From an uncultured Pseudomonadota bacterium (GTDB taxonomy: Bacteria > Bdellovibrionota_B > Oligoflexia > Oligoflexales > Bog-1112), in the NCBI GenBank assembly GCA_937896265.1, contig CALBMD010000001.1:1-7582 (forward strand): DNA of 7,582 bases, read 5' to 3'. Both the position numbers and the translations under genes were made by a program. Shown piece by piece: positions 1-5,462 of the stretch. Under the pieces are notes generated by a model. That model was not told the DNA's origin. It worked only from the letters and a program-made list of their open reading frames with translations, and searched no databases. How positions within the stretch are numbered: the stretch's first letter is position 1; every line of letters begins with the position of its first letter.

Positions 1-1343
1 GGTTTGTTATTCTTGCCACGCTTGGTGTCTATAACATTGGGCACTACCCGCAGGTTATAGCTGCCTTGAACCCTAGCTATGGTTTTCGCTTTTTTATAGA
101 CAATGGTTTTCATGGCCTTGCAGCCTTAGGCGCTGTCTTTTTGGTTGTTACAGGAGGCGAAGCTCTTTACGCTGATATGGGCCACTTTGGCCGCCTTCCT
201 ATTCGACTCTGTTGGTTTCTCTGTGTTTTACCAGCTCTTTTGCTCAACTATTTTGGCCAAGGGGCGCTTTTGTTAGTAAATCCTGCGGCAATATCAAATC
301 CTTTCTTTAACATGGCACCCAGATGGGCTGTCTTTCCACTTGTAGGTCTTGCTACAGCTGCTGCTGTGATAGCAAGCCAAGCGCTTATTTCAGGAGCCTT
401 TTCTTTGACAAGACAGGCTGTCCAATTAGGCTATTTGCCTAGAACTGATATTAAGCACACCTCTCATCATCAAATTGGCCAAATCTATTCACCAGGAGTA
501 AATTGGGCGCTTTTAGTTTGCACAATCTTTTTAACCTTATTTTTTAGATCATCTAGTAATTTAGCTGCTGCTTATGGAATTGCCGTGACATTAACCATGG
601 CTATTACAACCATGCTTATGTTTTTTGTCAGCTGGTATATATGGGGATATCGTCTTTTACCGTGCATAGCTTTTGCGGTTATCTTCTTAACCATCGATCT
701 GTCATTTATTGCTGCCAACATGATAAAAGTCATCGGTGGCGGTTGGTTTGCACTACTCATTGGCATGCTGATGCTAACAGTGATGACCACATGGGCTAGA
801 GGGCGCAAAATCTTGGCTCTCCGCATGCGCAAAAAATCTATTCCAGTAGACACCTATCTAACTGATCTAACCAAAAAGCCTATGACCCGTGTAGAAGGCA
901 CTGCCATTTACATGACCTCTAATATTGATTTAACGCCCTTTGCACTAGTCAATAATACAATCCATAACAAGGTTGTACATAAGCATGTGATTTTGCTGAT
1001 GGTTCAAACCGCTGATGTCCCTATTACGAATAAACACTATCAACTCGAAGTAGCACCCTTGGCAAATGGATTTTGGCAAGTTATTGCTTGTTTTGGCTTT
1101 ATGCAAACTCCCGACGTTTCAGCAATTCTAAGAAAAGTATTTAGCATGCATCCAGAGATTGATGCCACTGATTTGACTTATTTTGTGGGCCGAGAAACCC
1201 TTATACCTACCGATAAGCCAGGTATGGCAATTTGGCGAGAAAGGCTTTTTGCTCTCATGTCGCGCAATGCCCAAAGAGCAACAACCTATTTTAATATCCC
1301 TTCAAAAGAGGTTATTGAAATAGGCACACAGATTGAACTTTGA
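1..1343 (+). CDS. kup: Kup-type potassium uptake permease, 5' end missing
   Basis: This is the C-terminal 446 residues of a K+ uptake permease of the KUP/HAK/KT family, an inner-membrane K+/H+ symporter. The frame is open from position 3, so the gene starts outside the window. The TTG at 66 is an internal leucine codon, not a start. The family signature TGGEALYADMGHFG is encoded at 150-191, followed by RLPIRLCWF, LNYFGQGALLL, ASQALISGAFSLTRQA and SSNLAAAYGIAVT, all in the order known from Escherichia coli Kup. About seven full hydrophobic segments lie between roughly 110 and 790. A soluble tail of some 170 residues follows and ends VIEIGTQIEL, like the E. coli C terminus. Against the usual length of about 620 aa, roughly 175 residues are missing. 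No frameshift is seen. The next gene is convergent, 33 bp away, and no strong terminator lies between them. Confidence 0.96.
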   Translation, partial: FVILATLGVYNIGHYPQVIAALNPSYGFRFFIDNGFHGLAALGAVFLVVTGGEALYADMGHFGRLPIRLCWFLCVLPALLLNYFGQGALLLVNPAAISNPFFNMAPRWAVFPLVGLATAAAVIASQALISGAFSLTRQAVQLGYLPRTDIKHTSHHQIGQIYSPGVNWALLVCTIFLTLFFRSSSNLAAAYGIAVTLTMAITTMLMFFVSWYIWGYRLLPCIAFAVIFLTIDLSFIAANMIKVIGGGWFALLIGMLMLTVMTTWARGRKILALRMRKKSIPVDTYLTDLTKKPMTRVEGTAIYMTSNIDLTPFALVNNTIHNKVVHKHVILLMVQTADVPITNKHYQLEVAPLANGFWQVIACFGFMQTPDVSAILRKVFSMHPEIDATDLTYFVGRETLIPTDKPGMAIWRERLFALMSRNAQRATTYFNIPSKEVIEIGTQIEL

Positions 1344-1376
1344 TTCGCTTTTGACAATACTTTGAAAGAAAATAGT

Positions 1377-2195
1377 TTAATTTAAAAGGCCTGCTTTTTT
1401 ACCTTTTTCTTTAAAGATATTAAAAATCGTTAGTTGTTTAAACTGATCTTTATAGAGAGGATCATTGACCTCAGTTGGATCATGATAAATCAAATCACCG
1501 CTTGGTATAGCTGATTTGGCAAATTCTTTTGGTTGGCTTATAGCCTCTTTTATGTACTTCATCAAATCTGAGGCATTTGTAATAATGAAAATGCCACCAG
1601 GAGCAATAACCTTATCGCCATCTAGCTTTGGACCATATATTTCAACTACACCCAGCTGACGATTCTTATGATCTCGAATTCTTTGACCAAGCACTAAACC
1701 AGCAGGAAAATCTTTACCCATAAAACCAAGTTCTACCGTTGTTCCAATATAATTATAGTCTTCTTCAAGACCAAAATAGACTGAAGTAGCAACTTGATCA
1801 TTAGCTTTAATCCAGAGGCGAGCTACGTCTGTTGTAACATAAGAACTCATACGTTCACCGCTTGGCAAGCGGCGTGTTCTCTCAAGCATCATCATTTCAG
1901 GATCAAGCAATACATCTAAATTCAATTCAGTACGAATACCAAAACCCTGAGCCCCATTTGATGGTACAAGGCTAACCGAACCGTATTTTTTAATCGGTAT
2001 TGTTATCTCAGTGTTTAACGTAAAATCTGAATTAAACAAAACACCCATATCTAATCGATTATCAGCGATGTCATATTCAAATTTTTCTACATACTGTATA
2101 TCAGCAGGGCCGCAGGAAAAGCTATACCCTGCTAAGATGCTAATACAGGCTACTTTTGCTACCTTGCCTGCTTTATTTTTCCATGTCGTATTCAT
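1377..2195 (-). CDS. Exported protein of unknown function, 272 aa, possible lipoprotein
   Basis: I do not recognise this protein. It starts at ATG (2193-2195 complement) with the Shine-Dalgarno sequence AGAGGA at 2201-2206, five bases away. The N terminus is lysine-rich (residues 1-14), then a short hydrophobic stretch (15-26) ends in SFSC with Cys28. Cys28 is the only cysteine in the mature part, which fits lipidation, but Phe at -2 and Ser at -3 make a poor lipobox, so anchoring is uncertain. The body has alternating hydrophobic and polar residues suggestive of beta strands (for example IGTTVELGFMGKDFPAGLVLG, here split around residue 160) and a lysine-rich C terminus. No catalytic motif is evident. 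It diverges from the 488-aa exported gene and converges on kup. The coding sequence is intact. Confidence 0.85.
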   Translation of the reverse strand: MNTTWKNKAGKVAKVACISILAGYSFSCGPADIQYVEKFEYDIADNRLDMGVLFNSDFTLNTEITIPIKKYGSVSLVPSNGAQGFGIRTELNLDVLLDPEMMMLERTRRLPSGERMSSYVTTDVARLWIKANDQVATSVYFGLEEDYNYIGTTVELGFMGKDFPAGLVLGQRIRDHKNRQLGVVEIYGPKLDGDKVIAPGGIFIITNASDLMKYIKEAISQPKEFAKSAIPSGDLIYHDPTEVNDPLYKDQFKQLTIFNIFKEKGKKAGLLN

Positions 2196-2224
2196 AAGCT
2201 TCCTCTAATTGGTTTTTAGATCTA

Positions 2225-2253
2225 AGGGTATCTCCCTAGCCTTATATCAGGCT
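2225..2253 (-). promoter_or_regulatory. Two adjacent hairpins in the probable leader of the 272-aa gene
   Basis: Read on the minus strand, AGCCT (2249-2253) pairs with AGGCT (2238-2242) across a six-base loop. Directly next to it, AGGG (2234-2237) pairs with CCCT (2225-2228) across a five-base loop. The two stems abut without a gap and could stack. They lie about 20 bases upstream of the Shine-Dalgarno site in otherwise AT-rich DNA. No U-run follows, so an intrinsic terminator is unlikely. An operator or a structured 5' leader is possible; function is inferred only. Confidence 0.35.
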
Positions 2254-2373
2254 CGGTTCAGCAAAATATTTTATTTAGAATATTTACAAAAAATCATAAT
2301 TTTAACGAATAACTCTTAATTAACAACGTGTTAAAAATTCAAAAATCTCCGCTAACAAAGCCATAAATTTTTC

Positions 2374-2386
2374 CTAGCTTGGCTAG
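2374..2386. promoter_or_regulatory. Dyad CTAGC-TTG-GCTAG upstream of the 488-aa gene
   Basis: A perfect 5-bp inverted repeat with a 3-bp centre lies 46 bp before the ATG at 2433. It could be an operator or a small hairpin in the mRNA leader. No U-run follows. A dyad this short can arise by chance, so confidence is low. Confidence 0.25.
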
Positions 2387-2432
2387 CAGGGCTAATCTGC
2401 ACTAAACTTGCAAGAAAATAAGGAGAAATTTT

Positions 2433-3899
2433 ATGGCTTGCCGACTGGCCTTTTTTGCCATGTTTGCTTGGACCTTGCCTTTTTCTGTGCTTGCCCATGA
2501 TTTAGATTATTATCAATGGGCCCTAAAAGATGAAGGTATTCAACGCTTCTTCAAATACAAAACCTACACCCGCCCGCAAAAATGCCCTCTAGCAACCACT
2601 AGTACAAGAGAAATTCTTGACCAGATTTTATTGGTTAGATCTGCTCTGGTTAATGGGGCTTGCAACCAAAATCAACAAAACCTCATTGATGGCCTTTCTG
2701 AGATTGCAAAAAACATTAACAACAAACCCACAGCCTCTCCAACACCAGCTCCCCTCACACCGCAGCAATCGCTTGCTACCAATACACAAAGTGTCTTAGC
2801 AGGCTTAGCAAACCTAACAAAAGACTCCGCTTGCCTTGAGGATATCAAAAACAAGGGTCTACTTGCTTTCATCGCTGATCTTGCAACAAATATAGGTCAA
2901 GCAGCTATGGTCGTACCAACACCTAACGGTATTCTTATCGGATCAGTAACAATCACAGTGGGAGCTACTCTTAGAGTCATCAATAACCTCATTGCATCGC
3001 CATTTAACTTCAAAATTGAGAAAGATCGTAGGCAATTTGTCGAGTTAAACTGCTCCTTTTTTGAACTCAGACGCCAATTAGATGTGATTGGCATTTTTGA
3101 AGAGACTAATGAAGATCGCGACACACAGGAAAATCTTGGCAAGACACTAACAGCAGAACTTAAAGTAAAACTTACTAACTTAAAATCAGATATTCTAGAT
3201 GGAGACGAGAAGACTCAGTTAATTGGCAGCTATGAAAAAATGATAAAAGACTTGGAAACAAAAACTCTACTAATAGGAGCTATCAAGAGAAAACAGGAAA
3301 TGGACCCTTACGGCAATAGTGTGCATATGGCCTTTGATATCATTCAAGAATTCAAGGCTATTCAAAAACTAATTTTTGGCAAAAGAGGCTGGCATTTTTT
3401 TCATTATCTTCTCAAGGAAGCTCTCCATAATTATTATCATTTCAAGTCCAGGTTTAAAATATGGAGTCAGAAAAAACTAGAAAATGAAAAGAACCCTAAT
3501 GAACTACAAACCCGATGGCTTTGTCGTGATGCTAATCAAATACGCAAGGATTGGGAAGCAGCAAACTATTCCCTAGAACTTGGAGTTGAATTCCTTGACG
3601 CCAATAAAGGCATCATCCATCGCTTTGGACCCAGATTCAAATTTTTTGCCTATATTATCCTTACAGGGCATTCTGCTCAGTACCATCTTTATAAGAACCT
3701 GAAAGCGCTTGAACTAGCTCAACAAGCTTTGCTCCCCACGTTCCATGTGGAAGAAAAGGATAAAGAAGCGATAAACGATGCTCATTGGTTCTATAGACAC
3801 AATATTGGTACTATCGCTATTAAAATTAAATCAAAGCGTCCACAACGCTCAGCTATCGAAGATTTTATAGTTAAAAATAGCTGTCTTGACTTAAATTAG
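2433..3899 (+). CDS. Secreted or periplasmic protein of unknown function, 488 aa, six mature cysteines
   Basis: I do not recognise a named family. The ATG is preceded by AAGGAG at 2420-2425, seven bases away. Residues 1-21 form a type I signal peptide, with a hydrophobic core and probable cleavage after SVLA, leaving HDLDYYQ as the mature start. Six mature cysteines (51, 77, 134, 207, 364, 484) suggest up to three disulfides. A Pro/Thr/Ala linker occupies residues 99-110. Residues 155-188 are hydrophobic and glycine-containing and could be a buried hairpin or a membrane-inserting segment. A charged stretch follows with 'LNCSFFELRRQL' at 205-216. Residues 225-350 are mostly helical and charged, with possible coiled coil. 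The C-terminal part is rich in His, Tyr and Trp. No protease, hydrolase or binding motif is evident. Its stop overlaps the stop of the convergent 293-aa lipoprotein gene. Confidence 0.88.
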   Translation: MACRLAFFAMFAWTLPFSVLAHDLDYYQWALKDEGIQRFFKYKTYTRPQKCPLATTSTREILDQILLVRSALVNGACNQNQQNLIDGLSEIAKNINNKPTASPTPAPLTPQQSLATNTQSVLAGLANLTKDSACLEDIKNKGLLAFIADLATNIGQAAMVVPTPNGILIGSVTITVGATLRVINNLIASPFNFKIEKDRRQFVELNCSFFELRRQLDVIGIFEETNEDRDTQENLGKTLTAELKVKLTNLKSDILDGDEKTQLIGSYEKMIKDLETKTLLIGAIKRKQEMDPYGNSVHMAFDIIQEFKAIQKLIFGKRGWHFFHYLLKEALHNYYHFKSRFKIWSQKKLENEKNPNELQTRWLCRDANQIRKDWEAANYSLELGVEFLDANKGIIHRFGPRFKFFAYIILTGHSAQYHLYKNLKALELAQQALLPTFHVEEKDKEAINDAHWFYRHNIGTIAIKIKSKRPQRSAIEDFIVKNSCLDLN

Positions 3900-4777
3900 C
3901 GGATCTTAAAAAGATTGATCTCTCCTGGGATATCAAGATCTCTTAGCAGCGTCCCTTCATGGCCAAGCGCAGAAGCCTTTAGCTGATCAATGTTTGTTAA
4001 ATCTAGCCAAGAATACTTATTATTTTGGATCTTAGCTGCCCGTCGTAAATAGATGCCGTCTTCACTGCGAGTCATTTGCCCGAGAGCATATCCAATATAT
4101 TTAGGTGTATTAATATTAATGCCACCTTCTTTATCTACTGACCAAGCAATATCTGCAGAAATATCAAGAAATTCCTCAATATTGTTAACATCAACATAGT
4201 AGCGCTCGTTGGTTTTACTATAAAATTTGAAGTTCATGCTGTCTACGGCAAGAGATTGAATAACAAAGCCAACTCGATCAAGGTAATCTTTGCATTTCTC
4301 ACTTACATGTTCTTTGTAGAAATCTCCTGTCATAATAGTATCCATATATTCAACGTGAGCTCCTCGATATTCAATTTCAACAGCCTTTATTGAAGAAATC
4401 TTTGTACCTGCTCGAATAGAAGGCGTACCAACTTTTACTGCATCAAGAAAGTCTGCATGAAGATCAAGCTCCACTCTAACTTTTTTGTTGTGGTAAGGTA
4501 GGTCTGAATCGTTACGATAACGCAAATTTGTTGGTTGACCGTCAACCTCTGCCGGGAAGCAATAATAGGGATGACTAATATATTGGATATTATCTGGTGC
4601 ACCGCCAATAATCATTCCTGGCGAGCCGAATTGCAATGGAATTGTGTAGGGAATATAACCAAAACTTTTTATTTCGGCATAGTATGTCTCCAAAGGAGAG
4701 TCTCGGCAGCTTGACATAAATAGAACAAAAAAAGTGACTACCAAGGTCTGAACATAAATAAACGGTCTGATACTCAC
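3896..4777 (-). CDS. Lipoprotein of unknown function, 293 aa
   Basis: I do not recognise this protein. It begins with GTG (4775-4777 complement). A near-ideal AGGAGG at 4783-4788, five bases upstream, fixes that start. Residues 1-23 are a signal sequence with hydrophobic core FIYVQTLVVTFFVLF, ending in the lipobox FMSSC with Cys24 as the expected lipidated residue. The +2 residue is Arg rather than Asp, so by the E. coli Lol rule outer-membrane sorting is expected. The mature part has two further cysteines (73 and 162) that could pair, a Gly/Pro-rich region (49-62), and an Asp/Tyr-rich mixed alpha/beta body. No enzyme motif is evident. It diverges from the 131-aa gene and converges, with a 4-bp overlap, on the 488-aa exported gene, which suggests envelope-related neighbours. 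Confidence 0.87.
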   Translation of the reverse strand: MSIRPFIYVQTLVVTFFVLFMSSCRDSPLETYYAEIKSFGYIPYTIPLQFGSPGMIIGGAPDNIQYISHPYYCFPAEVDGQPTNLRYRNDSDLPYHNKKVRVELDLHADFLDAVKVGTPSIRAGTKISSIKAVEIEYRGAHVEYMDTIMTGDFYKEHVSEKCKDYLDRVGFVIQSLAVDSMNFKFYSKTNERYYVDVNNIEEFLDISADIAWSVDKEGGININTPKYIGYALGQMTRSEDGIYLRRAAKIQNNKYSWLDLTNIDQLKASALGHEGTLLRDLDIPGEINLFKIR

Positions 4778-4809
4778 GGTATCCTCCTCTAAATGAAATC
4801 TCGCCCGTT

Positions 4810-4839
4810 ATAATAATGCGGTCGGGTTATTGGCGTAAA
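4810..4839 (-). promoter_or_regulatory. Candidate promoter for the 293-aa lipoprotein gene
   Basis: On the minus strand, TTTACG (4834-4839; four of six bases match TTGACA) is followed after 18 bp by TATTAT (4810-4815; five of six match TATAAT). Transcription would begin near 4803, leaving a leader of about 25 bases that still contains the AGGAGG site. This is a consensus match by eye only. Confidence 0.35.
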
Positions 4840-4877
4840 AGATAAGTTTTTCTGATTTTCCTTTTTGGGTTGAGATG

Positions 4878-4905
4878 TTGCGAACAAGGCTAATTCTGCT
4901 GTAAT
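4878..4905 (+). promoter_or_regulatory. Candidate extended -10 promoter for the 131-aa / ALDH7 genes
   Basis: TTGCGA (4878-4883) is followed after 16 bp by TGTAAT (4900-4905), preceded by TG at 4897-4898 as in extended -10 promoters. Transcription would start near 4912 and leave a leader of about 155 bases before the ATG at 5067. Such a transcript would lack the Shine-Dalgarno site of the possible tiny gene at 4917, so the two proposals compete. Confidence 0.28.
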
Positions 4906-4916
4906 TGGAAGAATTG

Positions 4917-5021
4917 ATGAAACCCCTTGTGGACAAGATCAAAAGGAATCTTTTCCTGAAAGGGCGAAATAAAAAATGTTTAATTTTTAAACGATACCTG
5001 ATAAGTATGAAAGTGCTGTGA
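4917..5021 (+). CDS. Possible small basic peptide, 34 aa
   Basis: An ATG at 4917 opens a 34-codon frame ending in TGA at 5019-5021. GGAAG at 4907-4911 lies five bases upstream, a good position for a ribosome binding site. The peptide has eight Lys and three Arg against one Asp, mixed with Leu, Ile, Phe and Val, and begins MKPLVDKIKRNLFLKG. It would be a cationic amphipathic peptide or a leader peptide for the gene 45 bp downstream. A frame this short can be open by chance in AT-rich DNA, and the promoter candidate at 4878-4905 would exclude its ribosome binding site. No family is recognised. Confidence 0.25.
   Translation: MKPLVDKIKRNLFLKGRNKKCLIFKRYLISMKVL
4926..4937. promoter_or_regulatory. 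Dyad CTTGT-GG-ACAAG
   Basis: A perfect 5-bp inverted repeat around two bases lies about 130 bp before the 131-aa gene and about 20 bp after the candidate -10 at 4900-4905. That is where a repressor site or an early mRNA hairpin could sit. It also falls inside the possible 34-codon frame. No U-run follows, so it is not a terminator. Confidence 0.25.
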
Positions 5022-5066
5022 ATTTAAAGCAGCAGGCTTGGCTTCAAACACTCTAGGAAGAAATAC

Positions 5067-5462
5067 ATGGGTAATGTAATCAAGTTCCCAGTAAGGCGCG
5101 CCTCTAGCAAAGTCCAAAAAACCCGTGAAAGCACCTCAGTAAATCCTGATCGAATTGGACCTTCTGTTATTTCGGATGAAGAAGACGAAGCCTTTTTGGA
5201 ACTGATTAAAGAATGGCCTTGTTTTATAGACGATATTCACGATTGCAATCTCCATCAATTATTTGAGCTATATTACGATGATAAACTGACTCTTTCCCAA
5301 GATTGCGTGCTTGAATTTATGTTTCATATGCATGATCCAGACTCATCTTTTGATATTGGCAATGCCTTGTATACTTGGGATGAAGAAGATCGTAACTTCT
5401 TTATTCTTAGCATCAATATGCACGCTGAATTAATTGATCGAATTAAAAAAAATGAAACCTAA
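5067..5462 (+). CDS. Acidic cytoplasmic protein of unknown function, 131 aa
   Basis: I do not recognise this protein. It starts at ATG with AGGAAG at 5055-5060, six bases upstream. It has no signal peptide or membrane segment, so it is probably cytoplasmic. Residues 1-25 are basic and probably disordered, opening with MGNVIKFPVRR; an N-terminal NVIKFP-type motif occurs in various proteobacterial proteins, which is my recollection. Residues 36-131 are strongly acidic, with a DEEDEAF patch, an aromatic-rich middle (FELYYDD, FMFHMHD) and 'YTWDEEDRNFF' at 102-112, and look largely helical. Cysteines are at 52, 60 and 80. Its last 11 bp, including the stop, overlap the start of the ALDH7 gene, so the two are probably translated together. 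A regulator or partner of that enzyme is one guess; nothing in the sequence proves it. Confidence 0.85.
   Translation: MGNVIKFPVRRASSKVQKTRESTSVNPDRIGPSVISDEEDEAFLELIKEWPCFIDDIHDCNLHQLFELYYDDKLTLSQDCVLEFMFHMHDPDSSFDIGNALYTWDEEDRNFFILSINMHAELIDRIKKNET

Larger units (their letters stand above)
2196..2432. other. Divergent intergenic region between two exported-protein genes
   Basis: These 237 bp separate two divergent starts, so promoters for both genes should lie here. The middle (about 2260-2345) is very AT-rich, and several weak -10-like hexamers are possible on both strands, but none has a convincing -35 partner. The side near the minus gene holds a small GC-richer island with two hairpins (2225-2253). 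The side near the plus gene holds a dyad (2374-2386). I see no gene here on either strand. Confidence 0.6.
4778..5066. other. Divergent intergenic region with promoter candidates, a dyad and a possible tiny gene
   Basis: These 289 bp separate the 293-aa lipoprotein gene (minus) from the 131-aa gene (plus). The left part holds a promoter candidate for the lipoprotein gene (4810-4839). The middle holds an extended -10 candidate, a 12-bp dyad and a possible 34-codon reading frame. The right end carries AGGAAG at 5055-5060, six bases before the ATG at 5067. A weak stem, AGGAA (4944-4948) with TTCCT (4953-4957), has no U-run and is not a terminator. Confidence 0.6.

Noticed and set aside
1384..1398. 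AAAAG...CTTTT followed by T-run as a terminator after kup
   Set aside because: The stem is nearly all A-T, and it lies inside the end of the minus-strand coding sequence; too weak to call.
2225..2263. Minus-strand sequence with TGAACC, a hairpin, TAGGGA and GATACCCTT, recalling parts of a TPP (THI-box) riboswitch
   Set aside because: The pieces are in the wrong order, the CTGAGA element and the 5' half are missing (the DNA upstream is plain AT-rich), and the downstream gene is not a thiamine gene.
2672..3142. Open frames on the minus strand within the 488-aa gene
   Set aside because: No ribosome binding sites or recognisable products; the plus-strand gene has a clear start, signal peptide and full-length frame.
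1377..4777. Toxin-immunity or defence system made of the three exported proteins
   Set aside because: No nuclease, deaminase, helicase, protease or immunity-type motif is visible, and the genes alternate in strand rather than forming an operon.
4809..4814. Perfect TATAAT on the plus strand
   Set aside because: No -35 match is found at a suitable distance, where the sequence is the lipoprotein gene's own ribosome binding region; the AT-rich patch is better explained by the minus-strand promoter candidate.
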